Shown here: positions 17,499 to 28,538 of the stretch, piece by piece
How the letters are laid out: each line of letters begins with the position of its first letter
Position numbering within the stretch: the stretch's first letter is position 1
DNA from: Oscillatoria sp. FACHB-1406
GTDB taxonomy: Bacteria > Cyanobacteriota > Cyanobacteriia > Cyanobacteriales > Spirulinaceae
Length of the DNA stretch: 64,000 nt
Assembly (NCBI RefSeq): GCF_014698145.1
Contig: NZ_JACJSM010000006.1
Span: 186,001-250,000, forward strand
Direction: 5' to 3'
The notes under the pieces: model-generated
What the model saw: the letters and a program-made list of their open reading frames with translations, nothing else
Database searches by the model: none
What the model was told of the DNA's origin: nothing
Position numbers and translations under genes: made by a program

Positions 17499-17677
17499 TT
17501 CGCGTCAGCAGAAGAGTCTTCTACTGCGTTGTCATCCTCGCGATCGCTGCCGGACGGACGGTTATCATAGCGTTTGTTCCGGAAGGTACGACCGCGATTT
17601 AGCGATTTCCGGAACCGGCGCGCGTAAGCTTTATTGCGCAGCGCTTTTTCTTTCTTTGGATTGCGACGTTTCGACAT
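17495..17677 (-). CDS. Small basic cyanobacterial protein (60 aa)
   Basis: I choose ATG at 17677 because GAGG sits 5-8 bases upstream. The frame stays open further upstream, but that part reads through an IS200/IS605-type end. The product begins MSKRRNPKKEKALRNKAYAR and is Arg/Lys-rich for 45 residues, then ends in an acidic Ser/Asp tail. This resembles a small conserved cyanobacterial family of unknown function; nucleic-acid binding is likely from the charge alone. The stop overlaps the end of the convergent HTH-GrpE gene by 4 bases. Confidence 0.78.
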   Translation of the reverse strand: MSKRRNPKKEKALRNKAYARRFRKSLNRGRTFRNKRYDNRPSGSDREDDNAVEDSSADAN

Positions 17678-17778
17678 GGTTTCCTCATAGACACAGATTA
17701 AAAGGCCCCTGGTGCGTTGTAATTCACTCCCAAGCATCCCAGAGGCATAGCGGGCTTTTTCTAGAGTGTGCCGCGAGA

Positions 17779-17813
17779 TTGACACTCCACTGCTTAAAGG
17801 CGAGTGGATTCTT
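17779..17813 (-). mobile_element. IS200/IS605-type right-end hairpin
   Basis: On the plus strand the stretch reads TTGACACTCCACTGC, a loop, then GCGAGTGGATTCTT. On the minus strand this is AAGAATCC, a hairpin, then GTGTCAA, the usual 3' end of cyanobacterial tnpB-type IS200/IS605 elements. The same flanking words occur at 47500-47534. No transposase or tnpB frame survives next to it. Confidence 0.75.
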
Positions 17814-18165
17814 GAGCTAATCACTGCGCTTTCTGGTTGCCCTTACTTACGTCTTACATGATTATGTCTGAACCGAACTTACTAGAATATCACTTGCTAT
17901 CTAGGTGTCCTTTTTAGGGTTCACTCTCCAAGCGTTTTCCCGTTTCCGGGAGATTCGGGTATGCCCTACCCTATCTGTCTTGCGACAAGTCTTTTACTTG
18001 TTTTCATTCGCCGTTGTTTATCGGCTACTGCGCTATGATTTACGAGGTTTTCGCTACCCTCCTTTTTGTCTCTTGTGCAGACTTTCGAGTTCTAGGGTTC
18101 AACTCAGTATGAGCCATTCACTACCGCCCACTCAGGGAATTCAAACCGGTTCCATTATAACATAA
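17779..18165 (-). ncRNA. Candidate structured RNA of an IS200/IS605-derived element (omega/HEARO-like)
   Basis: No reading frame is open across this stretch, yet short perfect hairpins follow one another. Plus-strand positions: 17856-17867, 17882-17904, 17939-17950, 17957-17971, 17976-17987, 17985-18001, 18010-18025, 18044-18061 and 18087-18105. On the minus strand two loops are GNRA tetraloops (CCCG-GAAA-CGGG and TGTC-GCAA-GACA), which favours a minus-strand RNA. A TATAAT box lies at 18154-18159 in that orientation, and the IS-type end hairpin is at the predicted 3' end. This gives an RNA of about 370 bases. Guide (omega) RNAs of TnpB or IscB elements are the closest known class; identity is unproven. 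Confidence 0.45.
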
Positions 18166-18182
18166 AGCCGTCCTACGCTTTG

Positions 18183-18469
18183 TTAAAGGACGTAGCTCTA
18201 AACCCAAATTTTCGGTAAAACGAAATTCAAAGCGCGAGGCAATTTGAATTTCTTGTTAATTGTGACCCACTATCGAGGGGGACTGCTGCGCGCTGGGAGG
18301 CGGGCTAGCGTCATCGCGACCTCGAGGGGGAGCAAACCCTAGGGAACCCGGAATTCGACACATCTAAAAACAATATCAACTTTTGTCTCTTTGTTGTCCC
18401 CCTTTTACTAAAGCGATCGCGTGTTTCAATCAGTCAGGGAGGCGAGGGGATACGATTATCGATCGAGCT
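18183..18469. other. Gene-free remainder upstream of the structured element
   Basis: No gene is visible. A CGTCC...GGACG inverted repeat at about 18168-18192 may be the left end of the element that follows. Two copies of CGAGGGGGA lie about 60 bases apart near 18275 and 18333, around a GC-rich, partly self-complementary stretch. The rest looks like ordinary spacer before the 3' end of the antiporter gene. Confidence 0.35.
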
Positions 18470-20632
18470 TTAGATCGGCTCGGATTGCGGCGGGTTGGGA
18501 ACGGAAGCCTCAGTTAAAACGGATTTGAGGTGCGATCGCGCGGTTAAGTGGCAGCGCGCAATTAGCAGCGAGGAGTGACAGCGCACGGCGAGTTCGTCGG
18601 TGTAACTGCCCAGGGTATGCCGTTCGATTCCCCATTCGCGCGTCGTTCCCGCTAAGGTGAGATCGACGTTAGCTGAGGCTTGAATGACAGCTTCTAAAGG
18701 TTGACTATTTCCGACGGCGACGATTTCGAGACGCGATCGCGCAGCGGGGGGGAGTGAGTCGAGCAAACGTTGCAATTCGTGGGTTAATGCTTGCGATGGT
18801 TCGGCTTCGGGTTCCGGGCGCAAAATCGTCAGCTGTCGGGAGTCGTCGTTCACGAGTAGGCGCAAGGCTAACTCCAGGGCTAAATCGTCGTGAACGTTGG
18901 CAGCGTAAGGAACCAGGAGGGTATTGAGGCGAGTGCGCCCGCGATCGACGAATACCGCCACATCTACGGGCGCGCCGCGCAGAATCTGCCCGACTCTACC
19001 GCCTAAACGATTGCTGCTGAATGTCGGGCGATGCCAACCGACGAGGATTAAGTCGGCGCGATCGAGGCGGGCGATTTGGATGGTTTCGCGCGCCACATCG
19101 TTTGTCGTGCGGATGATGGGTTGGATGAGCTTTTTGGCTTCCGTCAATTCGAGGCTGTTTATTAATCCCTCGAGGGTGGTGCGCCGTTCCTGCATTAATC
19201 GTTCTGCTTCGACCGGGGTACTCTCAAAGGCGTAATCTTCTTGCAGTTGGATCAAACTCAGGGGATGCACGACAGCAGGCGGTTGTCCTTGCCCTGCAAG
19301 CGAGATCGCTAATTGCAACAAACCGCGCTGCGTATCGGGATTTGCTACCGGAACCAGAATGCGATAATTGGGTGCGAGTTCCTGCGTTTCATCCTCCACC
19401 GTATCCAAACGAATCAGGCGTTTCGGGAATGTCCATTCCAACAGCGGCGAAGTCATGAACGTCGTTACTAAAGCCATAATCACCAACATCGCAAACAGTA
19501 ACGGCGAAATAACGCCCAGGCTCAACCCAATATTAAGAACGATTAACTCCGTTAGTCCGCGCGTATTCATCAGCCAGCCTAAAGCCGAAGCTTCTCGATT
19601 TTCAATCCCGCAAACCCTTGCAGCAATGTATGTTCCCGCGTATTTGCCAATGACGGCAACCCCTAAAATAGCTGCGCACAATCCCCAGAGTTCCGGGCGA
19701 TCTAACAGACCAATTTGCGTTCGCAAACCGCTATAAGCAAAAAATACGGGTAGCAAGAAAATTAAAACAAAATCTTCGGTTTTTTCGGCAATTTCTCTCG
19801 TTAATCCTGCATTTTTAGGCATAACTGCCCCTAACAGAAATGCTCCAAAAATTAAGTGAATTCCAATAAATTCTGTAATTAAGGCAGAAGCAACAACTGC
19901 CATATAAATTCCCGCAAGGGTCAATTGTGTCAAACGCCCTCTGCGGTTGTAATATTTTGCCAACCGTTTCAAGAATTTTCGTCCGATTGTTAACATCAAA
20001 GCGATGTAGATTATCGATTCGATAATCGTAGGTAAAGCACCCGTCATACTATTGGTTCGCGTTACCGCGATCGCGACGGCGAGCAAACACCACGCTGTCA
20101 CGTCATCCACCGCCGCACAAGTTAAGGCTAACGTACCCAATCGCGTATTTTGTAGGTTATTTTCAGTAATAATTCTGGCTAGAACTGGAAAGGCAGTAAT
20201 CGACATTGCTGCGCCTAAAAACATCGCAAAAGCAGTAAAAGAGACGCTGTTATTCGAGACTTGCGGGTACAGGAGCAACGCCAAAATACTTCCCAATGAA
20301 AAAGGAACCAGAATGCTAACGTGGGAAGTTAAGATTGCAATGTCTAAGTTCCCCTTTAGATATTTTGGGTTTAATTCTAAGCCGATCAAAAACATGAAAA
20401 AGATCAGCCCGACATCTGAAATAACCTCTAAAAAAGGGATTGTTTCTGGTGGAAATAAGGCTCCCGACCAGTGGGGAGCAATTAACCCCAATAGCGACGG
20501 GCCTAACATAATTCCGGCAACAATTTCACCAATAACTTGAGGCTGTTTTATCCAGCGAAAAGCCGAACCGACAAGACGCGAAATCCCGATGACAATAAGA
20601 ACTTGAGCGAGAACGAGGACCGGTAAAGGCAT
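18470..20632 (-). CDS. Cation:proton antiporter (CPA2 family) with C-terminal universal-stress-type domains
   Basis: 720 residues. The first ~400 form about 12 helices of a CPA2 Na+/H+ exchanger, with QVIGEIVAGIMLGPSLLG near the start and the paired acidic residues TCAAVDDVTAWC used in ion and proton binding. GWLMNTRGLTELIVLNIG is the conserved Arg/Glu helix. Residues ~420-700 are cytoplasmic and resemble one or two UspA-like domains (ILVPVANPDTQRGLLQLAI, ADLILVGWHRPTF). The product should exchange Na+ or K+ for H+ at the inner membrane, with the soluble part regulating it. The transcript starts about 350 bases from lpxB on the other strand. Confidence 0.93.
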   Translation of the reverse strand: MPLPVLVLAQVLIVIGISRLVGSAFRWIKQPQVIGEIVAGIMLGPSLLGLIAPHWSGALFPPETIPFLEVISDVGLIFFMFLIGLELNPKYLKGNLDIAILTSHVSILVPFSLGSILALLLYPQVSNNSVSFTAFAMFLGAAMSITAFPVLARIITENNLQNTRLGTLALTCAAVDDVTAWCLLAVAIAVTRTNSMTGALPTIIESIIYIALMLTIGRKFLKRLAKYYNRRGRLTQLTLAGIYMAVVASALITEFIGIHLIFGAFLLGAVMPKNAGLTREIAEKTEDFVLIFLLPVFFAYSGLRTQIGLLDRPELWGLCAAILGVAVIGKYAGTYIAARVCGIENREASALGWLMNTRGLTELIVLNIGLSLGVISPLLFAMLVIMALVTTFMTSPLLEWTFPKRLIRLDTVEDETQELAPNYRILVPVANPDTQRGLLQLAISLAGQGQPPAVVHPLSLIQLQEDYAFESTPVEAERLMQERRTTLEGLINSLELTEAKKLIQPIIRTTNDVARETIQIARLDRADLILVGWHRPTFSSNRLGGRVGQILRGAPVDVAVFVDRGRTRLNTLLVPYAANVHDDLALELALRLLVNDDSRQLTILRPEPEAEPSQALTHELQRLLDSLPPAARSRLEIVAVGNSQPLEAVIQASANVDLTLAGTTREWGIERHTLGSYTDELAVRCHSSLLIARCHLTARSHLKSVLTEASVPNPPQSEPI

Positions 20633-20981
20633 AACTTTAAATCCATCAATTACAGCAAAGAGTTGAAAGCCAAGGGTACCTCGGACGATACTATCGTATA
20701 AGCGAGTTAAACAAAAATTTCTCTTAATTTAGTATTAAAATACTAATCTACAGAAAATTCTTGAAAGTGAACCGCGAATCTTGAATAATAGGAAGGATCG
20801 TTATTCCTTTGTGAAGCAAGGGAACAAAGAATTCGTTAGCAGAGTCGGCCCGGAAGCGGTCATGCTTGATGCTCGTCACGCCGTTCGTGCCTTGCAAGTA
20901 GCCTAAATTGCTAGAATACCTCAAAACCCCTAACGCAGAGCAAAGATTGTAGCTCTTCATTCAGATTAAGCGGGATACCAG
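20633..20981. other. 349-bp divergent intergenic region between antiporter and lpxB
   Basis: It should contain both promoters. An AGTATT-AA-AATACT palindrome lies near 20729-20742. A 70-codon minus-strand frame (20748-20960) has no ribosome-binding site that I can see and no recognisable domain, so it is not called as a gene. Confidence 0.35.
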
Positions 20982-22139
20982 ATGCGGATATTTATTAGTA
21001 CCGGGGAAGTTTCGGGCGATTTACAAGGCGGGTTGTTAGTGGAGGCGTTGTATCGCCAAGCGGCCGCTGCGGGCATCCCTTTAGAGATCGTCGCCTTGGG
21101 GGGCGATCGCATGGCAGCAGCGGGGGCAGAACTCCTCGGCAATACCAAGGGCATCGGTTCGGTAGGTTTGCTAGAAGCGATTCCCTTTATTCTGCCGACG
21201 TTGCAAGTGCAAAAAGCAGCAAAGCAATATCTGAAAAATAATCCGCCCGATCTTATTGTTTTAATCGACTACGCAGGGCCAAATAACGTTATCGGCAACT
21301 ACGCACGCCAGCATCTCCCTAACGTGCCGATCGTCTACTATATCGCACCGCAGTATTGGATTTGGACACCATTTCCCAATGACATCAAAAAGATGATTGC
21401 AGTCACCGATCGCTTGCTAGCTATTTTCCCCGAAGAAGCGCGGTTTTTTGAAAAGCGAGGCGTATCGGTGGGATGGGTAGGACATCCCCTTGTCGATCGC
21501 CTCCAGAACCCGCCAAAGCGTGAGGAAGCGCGACAGGAATTAGGAATTGCCCCCGACGAACTCGCCATCTCTTTATTCCCCGTTTCGCGCCGCCAAGAAG
21601 TGAAATATTTATTCCCGAATTTATTTTCCGCCGCGCGAGAAGTTCAGGAGCAATTGCCGCAAGTTCGTTATATTATTTCCCTCTCGCTGCCGGTGTATCG
21701 CAAGCCGATTCAAGAACAGATCGATAAGCACGGGTTAAAGGCGATAATTTGGGAAGGACACAGTTTAACGGCAATGGCGGCGGCAGATCTGGCGATCGCG
21801 AAATCGGGAACGGTAAACCTGGAAATTGCCCTGATGGGTATTCCTCAATTGGTGGTGTATCGTCTCAGTCCGATTACCTTGGGGTTTGCGCGAACGGTGC
21901 TGAAATATCCTTCGCCGTTCCTCGCACCGCCGAACTTAGTGCTGATGGAACCGATTGTGCCGGAGTTGTTTCAAGAAGAGGCAACGCCAGAGAATATTGC
22001 TCAAAACGCGATCGATTTGCTGTTGAATCGAGAACGACGCAATAAAATGCTGCACGATTACCAACGGATGCGCGATTGTTTGGGAGAAGCAGGCGTGTGC
22101 GATCGCGCCGCGCGGGAAATCTTAGAGTATCGCAAATAA
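20982..22139 (+). CDS. lpxB: Lipid-A-disaccharide synthase
   Basis: 385 residues, normal length. A GT-B enzyme that joins UDP-2,3-diacylglucosamine and lipid X to make the lipid A disaccharide at the inner membrane. Signatures: ISTGEVSGDLQGGLLVEAL, LIVLIDYAGPNNVIG, IVYYIAPQYWIW, VGHPLVDRL, LFPVSRRQEV and the donor-binding segment AIAKSGTVNLEIALMGIPQ. It heads a run of same-strand genes (DUF2996 protein, glycosyltransferase, pyrG). Confidence 0.96.
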   Translation: MRIFISTGEVSGDLQGGLLVEALYRQAAAAGIPLEIVALGGDRMAAAGAELLGNTKGIGSVGLLEAIPFILPTLQVQKAAKQYLKNNPPDLIVLIDYAGPNNVIGNYARQHLPNVPIVYYIAPQYWIWTPFPNDIKKMIAVTDRLLAIFPEEARFFEKRGVSVGWVGHPLVDRLQNPPKREEARQELGIAPDELAISLFPVSRRQEVKYLFPNLFSAAREVQEQLPQVRYIISLSLPVYRKPIQEQIDKHGLKAIIWEGHSLTAMAAADLAIAKSGTVNLEIALMGIPQLVVYRLSPITLGFARTVLKYPSPFLAPPNLVLMEPIVPELFQEEATPENIAQNAIDLLLNRERRNKMLHDYQRMRDCLGEAGVCDRAAREILEYRK

Positions 22140-22235
22140 AGATTTACGGCCTCATTTCTCCATGAGCGAGGATCCCAGAACTCGGTACAATAGTCAATGT
22201 TTAAGGATTGTATACAATCTTGAGGAGCGCTCCGA

Positions 22236-22766
22236 ATGGCAGAAGAAACGAATCCCCCAGAACAGCAGTCAGAACAGGTTGAAGCTGCCGCCGAACCCAA
22301 GGCACAAGACGCAGCAGATACACCAAAAGCGAAACCGCCCGCTAAAGAGAAGCCTCCCGCCGCCGAAAAAGCGAAAAAGCCCAAAGCCCCGGCAGTGGAA
22401 GACAAGCCCTTTACTGAATTTATGCAACAAGATTTCCTTCCCGCCTTGCAAACAGCAGCCGCGAAGGAAGGGGCAAAAGATATGAATCTCAAGTTTGTCA
22501 ATGAAGCTGTTCCGATTGTCGGTGCTTCGGCGACGGAAGCTTGCTGGCAAGTACGCGGCAGTTGGGGAAGAGACAACTATCAGTTCAATATTTATTTCCC
22601 CGATGCCGATATTCAAGGCAAAAAAGGCTTTTCTTTTTCGACTAACGGTGCAAAGCCTAGCATTCTCGAATCGTTTATGATTGACGAACGTAAAGTCAGT
22701 TTGGATCTGATGGTGTTGTACGCCGTACAACGCCTGAATGCTGAAAAACTGTTAGCGAGAAATTAG
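22236..22766 (+). CDS. DUF2996 family protein
   Basis: 176 residues. Residues 1-~60 are a low-complexity Pro/Ala/Glu/Lys segment (PPAKEKPPAAEKAKKPKAPA). Residues ~62-176 form a compact domain with FTEFMQQDFLPALQ, ASATEACWQVRGSWG and YQFNIYFPDADIQGKKGF, which I recognise as DUF2996, a family of cyanobacteria and plastids without an established role. A strong GAGGAG site precedes the ATG. It lies 24 bases before the glycosyltransferase gene and may be cotranscribed with it. Confidence 0.88.
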   Translation: MAEETNPPEQQSEQVEAAAEPKAQDAADTPKAKPPAKEKPPAAEKAKKPKAPAVEDKPFTEFMQQDFLPALQTAAAKEGAKDMNLKFVNEAVPIVGASATEACWQVRGSWGRDNYQFNIYFPDADIQGKKGFSFSTNGAKPSILESFMIDERKVSLDLMVLYAVQRLNAEKLLARN

Positions 22767-23926
22767 CTCGAACCGTTTATCTGTAGCCGAATGAAAATTC
22801 TTCAGATCGTCCCTTCGATATCCTTAGTCTATGGCGGCCCCAGCCAGATGGTGAGGGGATTGTCCGCAGCTTTAGCAGCGCGAGGAGTTGAAGTGATGGT
22901 GCTGACGACGGACTCGAACGGCGATGCGGGACAACCGCCGTTAGATGTTCCGCTCGATCGCCCTGTCGCCGAAGATGGCTATCAAGTCCGTTATTTTCGC
23001 TGTTCCCCCTTTCGGCGTTATAAGTTTTCTGTCGAGTTGTTGCGCTGGTTGGGGCAGAACGCGCGAGAGTACGATTTAGCGCATATTCACGCGCTATTTT
23101 CGCCGGTGAGTACCGCAGCGGCGACGGTGGCGCGATCGCGCGGCTTGCCCTATATTCTCCGTCCTCTGGGGACGCTGGATCCGGCCGACTTACGGAAAAA
23201 GCAGCGTCTCAAGCAGATCTATGCAGCACTGTGGGAAAGGAAGAATATTGCAGGGGCGGCGGCGTTGCATTTTACGAGCGATCGCGAAGCCGAAATTTCT
23301 CATCGCTTCGGCGCGAAAACCCGAGATCTCGTACTTCCCCTCGGAGTCCAGTTATCAGAACTGCCACAGGCGGGTAAAGCAAGGGAAAAATGGGGAATTG
23401 CGCCGGAGATTCCCTTACTGTTATTTATGTCGCGCCTCGACCCCAAAAAAGGCTTCGATTTGCTGTTTCCCGCCTTAGAAGCCTTGCAATCGGAAGGGGT
23501 TGAGTTTCACTTCGTTTTAGCCGGATCGAATTCTCAAGCGCCCGATTACGAACGGCAAATTCGCGATCGCCTTTCCTCCTCTCCCCTTAATTCTCGCACT
23601 ACCATTGCCGGATTTGTGACCGGCATCGATAAACTCGCCCTCCTGCGCGATGCCGATCTCTTCGTACTGCCGAGCTATTATGAAAACTTTGGCATTGCCG
23701 TTGCTGAAGCCATGCTTGCGGGTTTGCCCGTTGTCATTTCCGATCGCGTCGATCTCGAAGTAGACGTGCGCCAAGCCGGTGCGGGTTGGGTGGGTTCGTG
23801 TCAGATTGAAAGCTTGACAAACAACCTTCGTTCTGCAATAACGAATGAGGCAGAACGGCAACAGCGAGGGAAGAAAGCGCGCGACTATGCCTTAGAGCAT
23901 TATAGTTGGGACGCGATCGCCGCTCG

Positions 23927-25865
<1,939 letters not shown>

Positions 25866-26042
25866 AGGAGAGGCGATCGCGAGATTTAGTTCGTAAGTTG
25901 TGGGGAACGACAAATGCTTGTCGCTCCAAACCCGAACTAAAGGGAAGTGTCGGCAATCGTCTCGCACGATAAAATGCGATCGATCGATTCAGGAATATGT
26001 AGGAGCAGTCTTTTAGCATTTGCCTTGCGATCGGGAGGTTTT

Positions 26043-26456
26043 GTGGCACATTGGATCGAAATTAATTACGAACGGAAGAAATACTTTGTGGATCTCGACC
26101 GCATTGTAGTATTCGCCACCGCTCCTAACGGTCGCTTGACTTTTTGGCTGCCTGCCAGTTCGATTCCGATTATTCTCAGTCATTACAATGATGGGGACAG
26201 TTATTATCGGGTTCTCGAGTATATTAAAACGCTGAAAAGCTCATCTTTGAGCGGAAGTTGGGTGCGTCTCTTCTACGAACGTCAAGAATATTTGATCGAT
26301 TTAAATTCGATTGGGAGTTTTTGTTATGCAAATCATAAGTTAACGTTTTGGCTTCCGGATAGTTCTATTCCTATTGTTTTAAGCCAACAAACAGAACCGG
26401 AAGCTTACGAAAAAATTCGGCATTTTATTAGCGAGAGAACTGGAAAGTCTATATAA
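26043..26456 (+). CDS. Hypothetical protein with two tandem copies of a ~60-residue domain
   Basis: I choose GTG at 26043 because GGGAGG lies five bases upstream; a longer in-frame extension to 25947 has no such site. The 137-residue product contains the same unit twice. Copy 1 (~3-62) has HWIEINYERKKYFVDLDRI and LTFWLPASSIPIILS. Copy 2 (~70-130) has WVRLFYERQEYLIDLNSI and LTFWLPDSSIPIVLS. Each ends with a short helix (YYRVLEYIK / YEKIRHFIS). The pattern suggests a beta-sheet domain that pairs with itself. I recognise no family and no motif for catalysis. Confidence 0.72.
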   Translation: MAHWIEINYERKKYFVDLDRIVVFATAPNGRLTFWLPASSIPIILSHYNDGDSYYRVLEYIKTLKSSSLSGSWVRLFYERQEYLIDLNSIGSFCYANHKLTFWLPDSSIPIVLSQQTEPEAYEKIRHFISERTGKSI

Positions 26457-26504
26457 TTCGTAATTCGTAATTCGTAATTCGTAATTGGAGCGATGCAGAG
26501 AACG

Positions 26505-27374
26505 CTATTTTTTCATTTTCGGATCCAACGCATCGCGCAGGCCATCGCCGATATAATTAATGCTCAACACCGTTAAAAAGATCGCCAAACCCGGAAAAAT
26601 CACTAAATGCGGCGCTTGGGTCATGTAATCTTTGGCTTTAAATAACATCTGCCCCCAAGTCGGGACATCGGGAGGAAATCCTAAGCCTAAAAAACTGAGT
26701 GTAGATTCGGTAATAATGGCAGTGCCGACGGCTAAAGTTGCAGCGACAATAATAATGCTGGCAGTGTTGGGTAAGATATGCGCCAAAATGATGCGTCGCG
26801 GATGCGCGCCGAGGGAACGGGCAGCTTGGACGAATTCCATTTGTTTGAGTTGCAGGAAGTTAGCGCGCACGAGACGGGCGACGGACATCCAGTTGAGTCC
26901 GCCGATGATGAGGACGATGAGGAAAAAGAGTCCGGTTTCTGGCCCTGCGATCGCGCGAGCGGTATCGCGGAATAAATAGACCATTAATAAGAGTAATGGC
27001 AATTGCGGCAGCGAGAGGAAGAGATCGGTAGCGCGCATCAGTAACGTATCGAGCCAGCCGCCATAATACCCGGAAATTGCCCCGATCGCGGTTCCCAAAG
27101 AAATTGCCACAGCCATCGCCGCTAAGCCCACCGCCAGGGAAATCCGCCCGCCAACCAGCATTCGCGCCAGTTGGTCTTGTCCGAGGTCGTTGGTGCCGAA
27201 GGGATGCGCCCAACTGGGGGAAGCCATCGATCGCGCGAAGTCGATGCGATCGGGGGGTGTCGTATAAACCCAAGGACCGATGATAACAGCTAGTGCGATC
27301 GCGCCTAAAATAATTGCGCCGAAAACCGCTAATTTATCGCGTCCGAACTGCCGGAGGGGAGATTCAAAATTCAA
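26505..27374 (-). CDS. ABC transporter permease, DppC/OppC type
   Basis: 289 residues, about six helices. The N-terminus has the OppC-like RQFGRDKLAVFGAIILG, and the periplasmic segment has AHPFGTNDLGQDQLARMLVG. The coupling helix is EFVQAARSLGAHPRRIILAH (EAA motif), and the end GLRDALDPKMKK is typical. It should form one half of a peptide or nickel importer with a DppB-type partner, but no partner permease, ATPase or binding protein lies in this window. The TTG start lies inside an AAAATTC heptamer array. It follows the PHP gene by 49 bases on the same strand. Confidence 0.92.
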   Translation of the reverse strand: MNFESPLRQFGRDKLAVFGAIILGAIALAVIIGPWVYTTPPDRIDFARSMASPSWAHPFGTNDLGQDQLARMLVGGRISLAVGLAAMAVAISLGTAIGAISGYYGGWLDTLLMRATDLFLSLPQLPLLLLMVYLFRDTARAIAGPETGLFFLIVLIIGGLNWMSVARLVRANFLQLKQMEFVQAARSLGAHPRRIILAHILPNTASIIIVAATLAVGTAIITESTLSFLGLGFPPDVPTWGQMLFKAKDYMTQAPHLVIFPGLAIFLTVLSINYIGDGLRDALDPKMKK

Positions 27375-27423
27375 AATTCCTGCTCCCTATTCCCCCGACA
27401 CCCATTATTCCGTCCCTCATGCT

Positions 27424-28134
27424 TCACAGGCGCAACAAAATATTAGAACAGTGGCTATCCGTACCGCAAGTATTGTACAACCCATAGCGATCGCTCAATT
27501 TTTTGACCGTTTCGGTTTGCGCGGGAGTCGATTGCCAAGGATTGGTTTTGCGGTAGGCGTAATAGGTTTCTACACCATCGATGCCCAATCCTACCGCCGT
27601 TGGAATCAAAAGCTTTGCGGGCTGGCGATAGCGCTCGGGATGCGCGAGTACCGCAAGTCCGCCTGCTTGATGAATCGCACAGATAATGCGTTCGGCCCGC
27701 GCTTCTTCTCCATCCTTATATTCCACTCTTTGGAGATAGGGCGCGATCGCGGGATGTTCGGGATCGAAAGCATACCCTAAAATATGCACATTCGTATCAA
27801 GCAGCCGCGCCGTAATCTCTACGCCTACCCAAAGGTGAGGGAACAGACATTCGGGCTTGCGCATCCGCATTTCTTCGAGCCAAGATTGCGCCGCTTCATA
27901 GCCCCGCACGGTATGATGGTCGGTAATAGCTAAACCTTGCAAGCCAACTTGTAGGGCTTGTTTCATCACAGCTTCCGGCTTAAGTTGACCGTCCGAACAA
28001 ACCGTATGTAAATGAAAATTGTAGGTGTAGGGACAGCTATTCGGTTTAATATTTTCCCAAACTCGAACGAGGCGATCTTTGTCTCGGGCAGCGAGATCGG
28101 GAGACGCTAAAGCGCGAACCGTGGAAATTGCCAT
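27424..28134 (-). CDS. PHP-domain metal-dependent phosphoesterase
   Basis: 236 residues. A PHP domain starts at about residue 38 with the metal motif NFHLHTVCSDGQLKPEAV, then LAITDHHTVRGYEAAQ, a conserved His/Glu pair in LAVLAHPERYRQ and a final CGTDSHCSNI. Metal-ligand residues of the TrpH-like PHP group are all present. The substrate may be a 3',5'-nucleoside bisphosphate or short oligonucleotide, as for E. coli TrpH (RnaM); this is inference. It is upstream of the orphan ABC permease gene on the same strand. Confidence 0.9.
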   Translation of the reverse strand: MAISTVRALASPDLAARDKDRLVRVWENIKPNSCPYTYNFHLHTVCSDGQLKPEAVMKQALQVGLQGLAITDHHTVRGYEAAQSWLEEMRMRKPECLFPHLWVGVEITARLLDTNVHILGYAFDPEHPAIAPYLQRVEYKDGEEARAERIICAIHQAGGLAVLAHPERYRQPAKLLIPTAVGLGIDGVETYYAYRKTNPWQSTPAQTETVKKLSDRYGLYNTCGTDSHCSNILLRL

Positions 28135-28538
28135 AATGCTTTGATGGTTAGGTGGGGTTAAGCGATCGCGAGCAGTTTTTTCCCTCGCGGAATATAAAAT
28201 TCACAATGCAAAATTCAAGATGCTTCCCCAGAGAGGATGTAAACGTAATTTGACGGGTTGTCCGCTCTGCGCCGTATATTGAACTATCCCTGAGAACGTT
28301 GAAGATTGCTAAGCGTTGACTTTAAGTTAGTGTAACAAAAACGAACTCAGAAGGTTTGTTGTGTATTTAGCAGCGTTTTACGAATCGATTCCCTTTGAGC
28401 CAGCTTTGTAGAATTTCATCAAAATTTTTTATTTCTAGCTTTAGCGCGGCTGATGTTCGGAAAACGCGATCGCTCTGTCAATCAGTTACAATCGATCGAT
28501 AGAATTGCATCTTCAAGTTGTATCGAACGCAACCGTTT
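28135..28538. other. 404-bp divergent intergenic region before hisA
   Basis: PHP and hisA are divergent, so both promoters lie here. A TTGACT word near 28315 could be a -35 element but I see no well-spaced -10 box. A short heptamer-like AAAATTC run lies near 28194-28220. No gene or RNA is visible. The in-frame TTG at 28518 is rejected as the hisA start. Confidence 0.4.

Noticed and set aside
17779-18165. tmRNA, RNase P RNA, SRP RNA or a group I/II intron as explanations for the structured region
   Set aside because: None of the conserved core words of these RNAs that I know can be found; the IS200/IS605 end at the predicted 3' edge fits an element-derived RNA better.
20748-20960. 70-codon minus-strand frame between the antiporter and lpxB genes
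   Set aside because: No supporting ribosome-binding site or recognised domain; the region is a divergent promoter spacer.
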